Numbered from the stretch's first letter, positions 25,619-35,332 are shown. The stretch: DNA of 64,000 nt from Chitinophagales bacterium (GCA_017303335.1 JAFLBK010000004.1:186001-250000), one strand, 5' to 3'. The notes: a model not told the origin generated them from the sequence alone. Translations and numbers: made by a program.

Positions 25619-27598
25619 TTAAGGGTTTGCTTTCTTTTTGATCACCACCTGTTCATTCAGTTTGTCGAACATCTTCTTGTGAAATTCCCGGAAGTCGGCA
25701 TAATCGGTCACCGGGTAGAAGGTTCTCTTGAATTCCACGTTAATCCGGATATTCAGCAGGTTTCCTTCGGCGGTTACATTCCGGGTGAAGATGATGCCCC
25801 GGTCGGCCGTAGCGATGCTCACATTCTCGGGCAGGCCATCAAATACGTAATCGGCCGGAATCGTGAAATTGCCGAACAGGGTATAATCCTTGTGCACGCC
25901 GAAATCAACATCCGACGATCTGTTCTCGGCCACAAAGAAATTCTTATCAAGGTCAGAGAATATATTTACGTTGAAATACCGGTAGTTGCCCGAACTGTTC
26001 AGTACCGAACTGAACCGGATCTTTTGCTCCAGCGGTAAAGAATCCGTATCAATATTATTGGTAACGATCTCTTCCACTTTCAGGGCAGGATAAGGTTTGA
26101 TGAAATAATCGTCTCTGAACCGGGCCTCGTTCTTCCGCAAGGCTTCACAACGCTCAACCCGTGCATAGTCGTAGCAGTTGACCAGGCAGGTACCTTTCAT
26201 CGTTCCCTCGCCGTCGATCTCGCCTTTTACCGCCGAAAATACCTTGTAATGACTCTTGCCCGAAAGTACTTCCTTCCAGCGGCCATTCTCGCCTTCGATC
26301 ACAAACCCGTTGGTGTTCACCACCTGTTCGGGGGTTAATTTATAGTTGATCACTTTGTTGGTAGCGTCGAGTATAAAGAAGCCGGTGCCGATACCCACAT
26401 AAGCCATTACGCAATCAAATTGTCCTTCGTCGGGATAATTAGGGGCAACAAGACCGTTTTCCCGGGTGCTGAAGAGGATCGGGCTCGCTTTCAGGCCCGC
26501 GTCGTTGAGCAGTTTGATCAGCAGAAGATTGATATCGGCGATATTGCCCGTTTTGGTTTCCCAGGCTTTTGCGATCCCGTTATCGGTGTAGATGCCATCG
26601 TCTTCATTCCAGGTCATCGTCTTCCGCAGTTTCTCGTATACGAAACGCATCCGGGCTTCGGGGTTGGCTATCTGTTTGGCTTCGTTCACCAGCGATTCGG
26701 AAGCGGGTACCGGTTTCTCCAGCTGCATACCGAAACTTTCATCCTTATTCAGTTCATTGATCACATCGCTCCATTTGGTGCTGAGGTCGCGGGTGCGGTC
26801 GCCATAATCGATCTGTGTGAGATGAAATTCGATGCGCTGCAGGTAATCACTCACCGCACCCATGAAAGGTTCGTCGCGTATGCCCACGAGATTTCGCATG
26901 ATGTAATTACTGCGGAGTACTTTGGTTTCGATGAACCCTTCGGAGGCGGATATATTCTCAGTGGTTACCTCCTGTTTGTCTTCAATGGGGTCAACGATAT
27001 TGGGCTGTATGCTGAAACGGAGCAACTGGGGTATGCGGAGTTGGTATTCGCTGTACCGTACCGGTATGCGCCGCTGAAAATACCAATCCTTGAGGTAGAT
27101 GGTTTCCCTTTCGAGTACGTAACTGTATTCGATGATGCTGCCCACCTTTACTTCCGGAAAGGCGATGATCATCACCGAACGGTAATTATCCAGCCGCTTG
27201 GAATAAATGGACGCTTTCTTTACTTCGGTGGTTTGCACCTTGCCCGACGCGTCGAGATTATAGGTATTGGCATTGAGTTTCAGGATACGCTCTTCGTTGT
27301 TGCGTGTAAAATAGGGAATGCGGATATCGGCCTGGCTGATGCCGCTTTCCTTCAGTATCTTGATCCGGGTCCGGCGCTCATAAACTGTCTTGAAGGTGCT
27401 GAAACCAACCGTGCCCCGGTCGTAATAGGTATTGCCGTAATCGATCAGCACCATGGCTTCGGCGCCCTTATCAAACTCGCAATCGGTCATCTCGAGGTCG
27501 GCCTTATCCACCTTCCCGAACCCGGGAAGTCCTTTTTGGGCATTCGCGGAAAAAATAAGAAGACCTACAAATACAAGGGTTAAAGCGGTGTAACGCAT
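25619..27598 (-). CDS. DUF3857 / transglutaminase-like protein with degenerate active site
   Basis: The 659-residue secreted protein has a signal peptide (MRYTALTLVFVGLLIFSANA). A DUF3857 domain at about residues 55-230 contains KTVYERRTRIKILKESGIS, FPEVKVGSIIEYSYVLE and YFQRRIPVRYSEYQLRIP. A transglutaminase-like core follows (KAWETKTGNIADINLLLIKL) and then a DUF3858-like C-terminal beta domain. In the core the catalytic Cys position is Ile353 (GNIADIN) and the His position is Cys396 (FDCVMAYV), while Asp411 (FILDATN) remains, so cross-linking activity is unlikely. It is probably periplasmic. It is divergent from the TraB/GumN gene. Confidence 0.9.
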   Translation of the reverse strand: MRYTALTLVFVGLLIFSANAQKGLPGFGKVDKADLEMTDCEFDKGAEAMVLIDYGNTYYDRGTVGFSTFKTVYERRTRIKILKESGISQADIRIPYFTRNNEERILKLNANTYNLDASGKVQTTEVKKASIYSKRLDNYRSVMIIAFPEVKVGSIIEYSYVLERETIYLKDWYFQRRIPVRYSEYQLRIPQLLRFSIQPNIVDPIEDKQEVTTENISASEGFIETKVLRSNYIMRNLVGIRDEPFMGAVSDYLQRIEFHLTQIDYGDRTRDLSTKWSDVINELNKDESFGMQLEKPVPASESLVNEAKQIANPEARMRFVYEKLRKTMTWNEDDGIYTDNGIAKAWETKTGNIADINLLLIKLLNDAGLKASPILFSTRENGLVAPNYPDEGQFDCVMAYVGIGTGFFILDATNKVINYKLTPEQVVNTNGFVIEGENGRWKEVLSGKSHYKVFSAVKGEIDGEGTMKGTCLVNCYDYARVERCEALRKNEARFRDDYFIKPYPALKVEEIVTNNIDTDSLPLEQKIRFSSVLNSSGNYRYFNVNIFSDLDKNFFVAENRSSDVDFGVHKDYTLFGNFTIPADYVFDGLPENVSIATADRGIIFTRNVTAEGNLLNIRINVEFKRTFYPVTDYADFREFHKKMFDKLNEQVVIKKKANP

Positions 27599-27633
27599 GG
27601 TACTGAGTTTTAGCTAATATAATAAAATCCTGT

Positions 27634-28557
27634 ATGAGAAAGAAAGGTAAATTGCAGGATAAAATCTTGATTTACCTGATGCGTTTTCTTATCCTTCTAC
27701 TGTTCCTATATCAATCGGCTTCTGCGCAAACCGGCTCGGCCGGTAAAACCAGGGCAGCTGGTAATTCCCTGCTGTGGGAAGTAAGCGGTAACGGACTTAC
27801 CTCACCCAGCTATCTCTTCGGCACATTTCACTTGTTGTGTAAGGAGGATGTTCAGTTCAGCAAGGCCTTGAAGGATGCCCTGGAGCGTTCCGCACTCGTA
27901 TACATGGAACTGGATATGGATGATCCGTCGGTCATGCTCGGCGGACTCACGCTGATGAACATGAAGGATGGCCGTAAGCTGAAAGACCTGTACAAGGAAG
28001 ATGAGTACAAACGGATCGAAGCCTATTTCCGCGATTCATTGAAAACACCCCTTACGATGTTCCAGGGTATGAAGCCCATGATGCTGCTCTCGCTCATATA
28101 CCCCAGGCTGATGAGCTGTAATACCATGAGCGGGGTTGAAATGCAGTTGATGAACCTGGCGCAGCATGGAAAGAAAGAAATACGCGGACTCGAGACCATG
28201 GCCTTCCAGGCATCCATGCTCGACAGCATTCCCTATGAAATGCAGGCCGCCGAACTGCTCAAAACAGTCGATAGTCCGCTGCAATCAAAACGCTTACTGG
28301 ATTCCATGATACAGGCCTATAAGAGCCAGGATATGGTTGCGCTGGAGCGAATGATGAACGACGATTCGTATGGATTGGATGGCGATCAGGACCTGTTGCT
28401 TGGAAAGCGAAACAGCAATTGGGTTGCCCAGCTCAAAGTCATCATGCACAAACAACCCGTTTTTGTAGCGGTGGGTACGGGGCATTTACCCGGGCCCGAA
28501 GGCGTTATCGCATTGTTGAAGAAAGAAGGCTATACGGTAAAGCCGGTGGAGAATTGA
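27634..28557 (+). CDS. TraB/GumN family protein
   Basis: The product is 307 residues from ATG 27634; a second ATG at 27679 gives MRFLILLLFLYQSASAQ, a more compact signal peptide. Family motifs are SYLFGTFHLL (first His), VYMELDM (Glu), RGLETMAFQ and VAVGTGHLPGPEGVIALLKK near the end. TraB/GumN proteins are thought to be metal-dependent proteases or hydrolases related to TIKI; function in bacteria is largely unknown. It is likely periplasmic. Confidence 0.88.
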   Translation: MRKKGKLQDKILIYLMRFLILLLFLYQSASAQTGSAGKTRAAGNSLLWEVSGNGLTSPSYLFGTFHLLCKEDVQFSKALKDALERSALVYMELDMDDPSVMLGGLTLMNMKDGRKLKDLYKEDEYKRIEAYFRDSLKTPLTMFQGMKPMMLLSLIYPRLMSCNTMSGVEMQLMNLAQHGKKEIRGLETMAFQASMLDSIPYEMQAAELLKTVDSPLQSKRLLDSMIQAYKSQDMVALERMMNDDSYGLDGDQDLLLGKRNSNWVAQLKVIMHKQPVFVAVGTGHLPGPEGVIALLKKEGYTVKPVEN

Positions 28558-28624
28558 TGAGATACTTGATAGTAATTTAACCTACCAAGTTACAACCTCA
28601 AACACAAAACCTCAAACCACGAAC

Positions 28625-28906
28625 TTACTTAATGATCACTTCCTTGATGAGCTTTTCGCCCAGCGCTTCGTTTACCCGGTCGCGGATGTTTTCTTTCTGG
28701 TAAAGCAACTCTGTTTTCAGCGGAGCAACCGAGGTGGTGATGAACAGGGTGGAATTGATGATCTGTATCTTATCGGTGTATTTGGCGATCGTTTTTCCCA
28801 TCAGTTCTTCCCAGATCTGTTCGATGCGCATGGACTGAATACCCTGCTTCAGCCTGCTTTTTTGCAGGAACTGGTTGATGGCATCCTGTAATGAAATTTC
28901 TCCCAT
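28625..28906 (-). CDS. DUF721 (DciA-like) protein
   Basis: This 93-residue protein has the DUF721 pattern: LQDAINQFLQKSRLKQGIQS, IEQIWEELMGKTIAKYTDKI, and INSTLFITTSVAPLKTELLY ending in KLIKEVIIK. DUF721 includes DciA-type proteins that help load the replicative helicase. Its place beside recF, on the same strand, fits a DNA-replication or repair neighbourhood. It is shorter than proteobacterial DciA, as usual in Bacteroidota. Confidence 0.88.
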   Translation of the reverse strand: MGEISLQDAINQFLQKSRLKQGIQSMRIEQIWEELMGKTIAKYTDKIQIINSTLFITTSVAPLKTELLYQKENIRDRVNEALGEKLIKEVIIK

Positions 28907-28917
28907 GGGGTAAAGAT

Positions 28918-29083
28918 AGTTAATAGTTCATGGTTCATAGTTCATAGTTGATGGTTATGAATATTTGGCGATTAAGCAATACCTGTAAAACACTATACGG
29001 TACCAGCACTATGATCCATTCTCGATTAACCATGCCCTATGATCCATTCGCCATGAACCATGATCCACTACCCATGAACAAAC
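28918..29083. repeat. Degenerate inverted repeat region between DUF721 and recF
   Basis: A 5' arm of alternating TAGTTCATGGTTCATAG-like units (28922-28960) is mirrored by ATGAACCATGATCCA-like units (29009-29080) on the other side of a 50-base spacer. Together they could form a long imperfect hairpin. There is no coding potential, and the units are too short and uneven for a CRISPR array. Similar ATGAACCATGAACTATG-type intergenic repeats are common in Bacteroidota. Confidence 0.7.
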
Positions 29084-29084
29084 C

Positions 29085-30167
29085 CTATAATTCGATGACC
29101 TGGTATGCAGTGCCCAATTTTTCAAAGGCTTCTTCGAGCCGGTCACGGTGCGTATCCGTAATAAATACCTGCCCGCTGTTTTCCCGGCATACCCAGTACA
29201 GCAACTGGTGCATACGGTTGTCGTCGAGTTTTTCGAAAACATCATCCAGCAGCAGGAGGGGGGCGTATCCTTTATTTTGTTTCAGCAGTTCAAACTCGGC
29301 CAGCTTGAGGGCGAATAAAAGGCTCTTGCGTTGTCCCTGCGAAGCGATGGACCTGAATACCTGGTCGCCCAGTAGTACACCGATATCGTCTTTGTGAATA
29401 CCGGCATTGCTGCGCTGCAGCAGGAAATCCTTCTGACGAACATGATTGAGCAGTTCGTAAAAACCAGTTTCGTTGAGCTGGCTGCTGTACTGCAGGCTGA
29501 TGGTTTCCTGCTTTCCCGCGATCTGCCCGTAGAACTGTTCCACCAGCGGGATCAGTGATTCTGTAAATGCCTTCCGGCGCTGGTGGATGAAGGAGCCAGG
29601 TTGTATAAGTTGTTCATCCAGCACTTCCAGCAGCGGCCAGTCGGTTTTTCCCTGTTCGGCAAAGCGTTTCAGCAGGCTGTTGCGCTGCTGCAGAACCTTA
29701 TTGTATTCGATCAGTTTCTGCAGGTATTCGGCGTCCATCTGGCTCAGTACCGTATCCATGAATCGCCTGCGTTCTTCGCTGCCGCCGGCGATGAGTTCGA
29801 TGTCATCAGGCGCCACCATCACCGCCGGGAACTGGCCGATATGCGCCGAGAATTTTTCGTAGGCCACATCGTTGAGTGATAATTCTTTTTTTCCGCCCAC
29901 CCGGTTGATGCAAACCAGTTTCATCAGGTCGGTATTCTTTCGGAAAAAAGCTTCCAGCCGGAACCCGTCGTGCCCGAACAGTACATTCAATCCGTCATTC
30001 TTCGCGAAATAACTGCGGGTGAAGCAACAGTAGTAAATGGCGTCCAGCAGGTTCGTCTTACCCCGGCCGTTGAGCCCGCAGATACCGGTGACACGTTCCC
30101 CGAAATCGAAGGAAGCATGTTCATAGTTCTTGAACTGGGTGAGGATGATCCGGGACAGGGATAACAT
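29085..30167 (-). CDS. recF: DNA replication and repair protein RecF
   Basis: The 360-residue SMC-like ATPase loads RecA at gaps with RecO and RecR. The N-terminal Walker A is GLNGRGKT at residues 31-38, the signature motif is SQGQRKSLLFALKLAE, and Walker B is LLLLDDVFEKLD, followed by QVFITDTHRDRLEEAF. Length is typical. It is upstream of the DUF721 gene on the same strand, separated by the repeat region. No dnaA, dnaN or gyrB is adjacent, as is usual in Bacteroidota. Confidence 0.95.
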   Translation of the reverse strand: MLSLSRIILTQFKNYEHASFDFGERVTGICGLNGRGKTNLLDAIYYCCFTRSYFAKNDGLNVLFGHDGFRLEAFFRKNTDLMKLVCINRVGGKKELSLNDVAYEKFSAHIGQFPAVMVAPDDIELIAGGSEERRRFMDTVLSQMDAEYLQKLIEYNKVLQQRNSLLKRFAEQGKTDWPLLEVLDEQLIQPGSFIHQRRKAFTESLIPLVEQFYGQIAGKQETISLQYSSQLNETGFYELLNHVRQKDFLLQRSNAGIHKDDIGVLLGDQVFRSIASQGQRKSLLFALKLAEFELLKQNKGYAPLLLLDDVFEKLDDNRMHQLLYWVCRENSGQVFITDTHRDRLEEAFEKLGTAYQVIEL

Positions 30168-30266
30168 GGGCGCAAGATAAGGCAGCCAGGTGGAAGAAGC
30201 CCATGTGCGAACCGTAAACCAATCCGATAATATGTGTAACTTTAGTAAACTGCCTGTTTCACAGCT

Positions 30267-32708
30267 ATGCCAAGATTACTGCCCGCCATATGCATCCTGT
30301 TATTCATCGCTCATAGTTCCCCGGCGCAACCCTTGCAGTTTGCCTGGGCCAAGCAGGTGGGCGCCGCACAGATCGACGGCGCTTACTCCATAGTGCCCGA
30401 TGCAGCCGGTAATGTATACGTGCTCGGGGAATTTAATGGTACAGTGGATTTTGATCCCGGACCAGGCATCTTCAACATGAGTTCGGGTGGTAGCTTCTGC
30501 ATGTATATTCTTAAATTAAGTCCGAACGGTGATTTCATCTGGGCCAGGCAGATCGTGCAACTCAGTCCGGGTTTTTCCATTGGCGGACGGATGGCGATCG
30601 ATCCTTCGGGAGCCATCTACTATTCATGCCAGTTGTCGGGCATTGTGGATGCAGATCCCGGTCCGGGCGTGTATCCGCTGGGCAGCATCACGGCACAGGC
30701 CGAGGCATTCGTTACCAAACTCGATGCGGCGGGAAATTTCCAGTGGGCCGGGCTTTTCACAGGTAACAACGCCGGAATCTATGGCATTAAACTCGATCCA
30801 AGCGGTAACCTTCTCATCGCGGGATTTTTCCAGGGTACGGTGGACTTCGATCCGGGTCCGGGGATCAATACAATCTCATCCAACGGCTTTACAGATATCT
30901 ACATTGCCAAGCTGAGTTCTTCGGGAGCCTTCGTTTGGGTGAAAGGAATGGGCGCCAGCGATTCCTGGGATAATGGATATTCAATTTCAGTGGATAATGC
31001 CGGTAATGTGTATTGCACCGGATCGTTTTCCCAGACGGTCGACTTTGATCCGGGACCGGGCACTTTCAATTTAACAACGCCGGTATACAATGGCTTTGTT
31101 TTGAAATTGGACAATAACGGGAATTTCAACTGGGCAAAAAAACTCGATGCTTCCATCAATAATACAGCCTGGTCTGTTGCTGCCCATACCGACAATACGA
31201 TCACGATCGCAGGACTCTATTCAGGAACCGCCGATTTTGATCCGGGGCCGGGTACCAGTAACGCTACTTCTGCTGGGGGTGCTGATATCTATGTTTTGAA
31301 GTTAGACGCCAATGGGAATTTCATCTGGGTTAAACAAATGGGCGGTCCCGGAGCGGATGGAGGAACCACCATCGTGGCGGATCAGCAGGGTAATTCCTAT
31401 CTCACGGGCTACTTCAACGAAACAGTGGATTTTGATCCGGGGCCGGCGGTATTCAACCTGGTTTCCGGCGGCGGCAACGATATCTATATCCTGAAACTTG
31501 ATCCCGCAGGAAATTTTGTATGGGTCAAACAATTCGTGGGATCAGGGCTCATTGACTATGGTATCGGGCTTTCGGTAGACAATGTCAACAATGTATACGC
31601 CGGCGGTATGTTTGAAAACACAACCGATTTCGATCCCTCACCGGCCGTATATAACCTCACATCCAACGGCCAGCGGGATGCCTACATGGTAAAGCTTTCC
31701 CGGTGCACACAAACCACCACATCGATACTCGATGTGACAGAATGCGACAGCTATACCCTGAATGGACAAACCTATACTGCAACCGGCACCTATACACAAA
31801 CGCTGGTGAACAGCGCGGGCTGCGACAGTATCATCACCCTGCACCTGGTCATCGGGAAAAAAGCAACCGCTGTGAGCGCTTCGATTTGTGAGGGACAATC
31901 CTATTATGCCGGCGGCGCCCTGCAAACAAGTTCAGGAATTTATAAAGACACCCTGCTCACTTCGCTCGGTTGCGATTCGGTCATCACCACCACATTAACC
32001 GTTCATCCTGCACCAAGACCAAACCTGGGGCCCGACCGTAATCTTTGTGCGGACGGATCCACCGCTTCCATTTCACCAGGAATATTCAACAGTTATCTTT
32101 GGCAGGATAACAGCGCCCTGTCTTCGTTCAGTATTACCGCTCCCGGATTGTACTGGGTGACGGTTACCGATAACAACAATTGTTTGGCTACCGATTCATT
32201 ACGGGTGCTGGCACTCGATACCATTCCCCGGAATTTTCTGCCCGCTAATAAACAGGTATGTTTCGGTTCCGAATTAAAACTTGATGTACCCGGTTACCAA
32301 AACTACCTGTGGAGTAATGGTGAAACCACTGCTGCTGTCTCGCTTCGTTCATTCGGCATTTTTTATCTCACCGTAACGGATTTTAATAACTGCACCGGAA
32401 CCGATTCGATCCGGATCATAAGGGCCAATTGCATCCCCATCGCCATACCCAATGCCTTTACACCAAACGCTGATGGCCGTAACGATATCTTCCGGCCAAC
32501 GATCAACCATACCATACTGGCCTATCATTTCGTGCTGTATAACCGCTATGGCGAACGGATTTTCGAGACCTTTGATTACGGAACAGGTTGGGATGGCACT
32601 TACAAGGGTAAGCTGCAACAGTCCGGTTCCTATGTGTACCGGATACGTTTCACCAGCATCACCGGCTGGCAGTCGGACAATAATGGTTCGGTATTGCTGA
32701 TACGCTGA
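30267..32708 (+). CDS. Type IX-secreted seven-repeat propeller protein, copy 1
   Basis: The 813-residue product starts with a signal peptide (MPRLLPAICILLFIAHSSPA). Residues about 25-490 hold seven repeats of about 65 residues, each with a NVY-x-x-G-x-F strand, a (T)VDFDPGPG turn and a Y-hydrophobic-KL...W-x-K strand. That predicts a seven-bladed beta-propeller of the SBBP type. Two Cys-containing Ig-like segments follow (CDSYTLNGQTYTATGTYTQT; SICEGQSYYAGG), then PKD-like repeats. The gliding-motility-associated C-terminal domain (NCIPIAIPNAFTPNADGRND to GWDGTYKG) marks type B secretion by the T9SS. It is adjacent to a paralogue. Confidence 0.9.
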   Translation: MPRLLPAICILLFIAHSSPAQPLQFAWAKQVGAAQIDGAYSIVPDAAGNVYVLGEFNGTVDFDPGPGIFNMSSGGSFCMYILKLSPNGDFIWARQIVQLSPGFSIGGRMAIDPSGAIYYSCQLSGIVDADPGPGVYPLGSITAQAEAFVTKLDAAGNFQWAGLFTGNNAGIYGIKLDPSGNLLIAGFFQGTVDFDPGPGINTISSNGFTDIYIAKLSSSGAFVWVKGMGASDSWDNGYSISVDNAGNVYCTGSFSQTVDFDPGPGTFNLTTPVYNGFVLKLDNNGNFNWAKKLDASINNTAWSVAAHTDNTITIAGLYSGTADFDPGPGTSNATSAGGADIYVLKLDANGNFIWVKQMGGPGADGGTTIVADQQGNSYLTGYFNETVDFDPGPAVFNLVSGGGNDIYILKLDPAGNFVWVKQFVGSGLIDYGIGLSVDNVNNVYAGGMFENTTDFDPSPAVYNLTSNGQRDAYMVKLSRCTQTTTSILDVTECDSYTLNGQTYTATGTYTQTLVNSAGCDSIITLHLVIGKKATAVSASICEGQSYYAGGALQTSSGIYKDTLLTSLGCDSVITTTLTVHPAPRPNLGPDRNLCADGSTASISPGIFNSYLWQDNSALSSFSITAPGLYWVTVTDNNNCLATDSLRVLALDTIPRNFLPANKQVCFGSELKLDVPGYQNYLWSNGETTAAVSLRSFGIFYLTVTDFNNCTGTDSIRIIRANCIPIAIPNAFTPNADGRNDIFRPTINHTILAYHFVLYNRYGERIFETFDYGTGWDGTYKGKLQQSGSYVYRIRFTSITGWQSDNNGSVLLIR

Positions 32709-32790
32709 CCGGCGCCTGATGCAGCGCTCTACCCGGTCATCTTGCCTTAGGCACCAAACCTTTACCGGATTTTTTACGTTTACTATCCAG

Positions 32791-35226
32791 ATGCGGATCC
32801 TTTTAGCCATAATCTGCCTGATCGTATTGTCGCAGGAACTGACTGCGCAATCGGCCAAACTTGTTTGGGCCTCCCAGATGAAGGGCAATTCCTTTGATGT
32901 TTGCCAGGCGATCACCACCGATGCGGCAGGGAATATTTATGCAACGGGCTACTTTTCTTCCACAAATGATTTCGATCCCGGTCCTGGCGTGTTTAACCTT
33001 CAATCGGTGAATGCCGAAGATATCTTCCTGGCCAAATACCGGCCCGATGGCAGCCTCGTTTGGGCGAAAAGCATCGGCGATTTCCGTTACCAGGCGGGTT
33101 ACACGATCACCCTGGACAGCCTTGGAAATATCTACATAGCGGGCATATTCTTCGGTTCGCTTGATTTTGATCCGGGGCCGGGCGTTACCACCCTCAGTTC
33201 GGCGGGTAATGAAGACGTGTTCATCGCTAAATTCTCCAACGACGGCGACATGGTCTGGGCTAAAAAGATCGGCGGCCCCTCGAACGATTTCTGCAACAGC
33301 ATCGTGCTCGACCGAACGGGTAATATCTATCTCAATGGTTATTTCGATGGCACGTCCGATTTTGATCCGGGTACCGGCGTGTTCAACATGACATCCGGTG
33401 GATCTACCGATATCTATATCTGTAAACTCAACGCAGCGGGTAATTTTCTCTGGGCCCGCCGCGTAGGCGGCAGTCTTTCCGAAGGAGCGTATTCCATCGG
33501 CCTCGATGCGCAGAATAATGTATACAGCACCGGTTTTTTCTGGAACACAGTCGATTTCGATCCGGGGCCCGGTGTTTTTGACCTGGTATCGAATGGCTTT
33601 GGCGATGGATTCCTGCTTAAACTCAGTTCAGGCGGCAATTTCATAAGCGCCGGAAAGATCGGTGGCGATGGGGCCGTGCGTTGCACCGGTTTACGCATGG
33701 CCAACAGCAACGCGGTTTATATCACCGGGTACTTCGATGGCGATACAGACTTCGATCCCGGTAACCTGGTAAATTTGCTTTCCTCACCCCGGGGCAATGA
33801 AGATGTGTTTGTAGCCAAATACGACCTGTCGCTGAATCTTATCTGGGCCAAACAAATTGGCGGCCCGTCCTTCCAGCGGAGTTTCGCCGCGGATGTGGAT
33901 GCGGCGGATAATGTTTACATCACCGGGCATTACAACGGTTCGGCCGATTTTGATCCCGGCCCCGGCGATCGAACCCTTACCGCCAGCAACGACCCCGATA
34001 TCTTTGTACTTAAACTGACCGCTGCCGGTGAATATGTTTGGGTAGCGCAGGGTACAGGCTCTTTTTACGGAAGCGGTTATACCATCCGGTTAGACAAGGA
34101 GCAGAACATCCTGGTGGCAGGCACTTTCGAAGGAACCAAGGATTTTGATCCAGGCCCCGATGAATGGAAACTGAGTTCGGCCGGGCAAAGCGAGATATTC
34201 ATCGAAAAACTCCGCCAATGCGCCAACGCGCCAGTAACCCGGGACCTTACCATACAGGCCTGTACGGCGTATACATTGAACGGACGAACCTACTACAGCA
34301 GCGGTAATTATGTAAACATACTGCTCAATGACAGCGGGTGCGACAGCATACTCACGAACCTGCATCTTACCATCACCCGTGCAACATTCAACAGAACGGT
34401 TTCGATCTGTGAAGGGCAAAACTTCCTGGCCGGAGGGAAGCCACAATCGAAACCCGGTACCTATTACGATACACTCAAAACAAACACGGGCTGCGATTCG
34501 CTGCTGGTGACAACGCTGCTGGTAAATCCCACACCCAAACCATCACTCGGTCCGGATCGGAATCTCTGTGCCGGCCAGGATCTTTTGCTCAACCCGGGTA
34601 ATTTCAGCAGCTATACCTGGCAGGATAACAGCACGCAACCGGTGTATCCGGTAACCAGCACCGGTACGTACCGCGTTACCGTAACCAATGCATTTAATTG
34701 TTCCGCCACTGCCAGGGTCATCATCCGGAACCTGGTTCAGCCACCGGCGGGCTTTCTTCCGCCCGATCAGTTTCTTTGTTCCGGAAACGTGCTGAAACTG
34801 GAAGTACCCGGCTATCGATCCTATGCATGGAATACCGGATCGCTTGGGGCGAAGATCGAAATACGCAAGCCCGGCTTGTATACACTTACTGTTACCGACC
34901 CGGATCAATGTATAGGTACCGATTCGATCTTTATCGCTGAAACAAACTGCATTCCTGTTGGTATACCCAATGCCTTCACGCCAAACGGCGATGGTAAGAA
35001 CGACCTGTTCCGTCCGGTATTGAACCGGGAGATATCGGAATACCTGCTCCAGGTATTCAACCGGGGCGGGCAACTGCTGTTCCTATCCCGCGAACCGGGT
35101 GAGGGCTGGGATGGCCGATTCCGGAACCAGGTACTGGATCCTGGTACATTCGTATACATACTCCGGTTCAGGGATTTGGCCGGGAAACGCCATAACTACA
35201 AGGGAAATATCAGCCTGCTGCGTTAG
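32791..35226 (+). CDS. Type IX-secreted seven-repeat propeller protein, copy 2
   Basis: The product (811 residues from ATG 32791) starts with the signal peptide MRILLAIICLIVLSQELTAQ. The frame opens at 32719, but that extension precedes the signal peptide. Architecture matches the upstream gene domain for domain: seven DFDPGPG-type repeats (one degenerated to DFDPGNLVN), then CTAYTLNGRTYYSSGNYVN and SICEGQNFLAGG Ig-like segments, and a PKD-like pair. A CHU_C type sorting domain (NCIPVGIPNAFTPNGDGKND to GEGWDGRF) ends it. It is a tandem duplicate that has diverged substantially. It probably binds surface polymers or other cells, which is inference. Confidence 0.9.
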   Translation: MRILLAIICLIVLSQELTAQSAKLVWASQMKGNSFDVCQAITTDAAGNIYATGYFSSTNDFDPGPGVFNLQSVNAEDIFLAKYRPDGSLVWAKSIGDFRYQAGYTITLDSLGNIYIAGIFFGSLDFDPGPGVTTLSSAGNEDVFIAKFSNDGDMVWAKKIGGPSNDFCNSIVLDRTGNIYLNGYFDGTSDFDPGTGVFNMTSGGSTDIYICKLNAAGNFLWARRVGGSLSEGAYSIGLDAQNNVYSTGFFWNTVDFDPGPGVFDLVSNGFGDGFLLKLSSGGNFISAGKIGGDGAVRCTGLRMANSNAVYITGYFDGDTDFDPGNLVNLLSSPRGNEDVFVAKYDLSLNLIWAKQIGGPSFQRSFAADVDAADNVYITGHYNGSADFDPGPGDRTLTASNDPDIFVLKLTAAGEYVWVAQGTGSFYGSGYTIRLDKEQNILVAGTFEGTKDFDPGPDEWKLSSAGQSEIFIEKLRQCANAPVTRDLTIQACTAYTLNGRTYYSSGNYVNILLNDSGCDSILTNLHLTITRATFNRTVSICEGQNFLAGGKPQSKPGTYYDTLKTNTGCDSLLVTTLLVNPTPKPSLGPDRNLCAGQDLLLNPGNFSSYTWQDNSTQPVYPVTSTGTYRVTVTNAFNCSATARVIIRNLVQPPAGFLPPDQFLCSGNVLKLEVPGYRSYAWNTGSLGAKIEIRKPGLYTLTVTDPDQCIGTDSIFIAETNCIPVGIPNAFTPNGDGKNDLFRPVLNREISEYLLQVFNRGGQLLFLSREPGEGWDGRFRNQVLDPGTFVYILRFRDLAGKRHNYKGNISLLR

Positions 35227-35305
35227 TCGGACAACGGCGCCTGATACGTTATTAACCACTGATTCCCAAGGCCAGATTCCCATCATTTTATTCGTATTTC
35301 TCCCT

Positions 35306-35313
35306 TATCTTTG
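35306..35313 (+). promoter_or_regulatory. Bacteroidota-type -7 element of pdhA (TATCTTTG)
   Basis: TATCTTTG lies 19 bases before the TTG start of pdhA and supports transcription beginning here, not inside the preceding gene. Confidence 0.6.
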
Positions 35314-35332
35314 CCGCCTAAAATTATACCCA

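Noticed and set aside
26420..27583. 387-codon plus-strand ORF opposite the DUF3857 gene
   Set aside because: Shadow; the other strand has a signal peptide and a recognised domain order.
28918..29083. Repeated ATGAACCATG units suggested a CRISPR or VNTR
   Set aside because: No regular repeat-spacer pattern; it is better described as a degenerate inverted repeat.
35099..35332. N-terminal extension of the pdhA frame
   Set aside because: It overlaps the end of the upstream secreted-protein gene and precedes a promoter element; the residues match nothing in PdhA.
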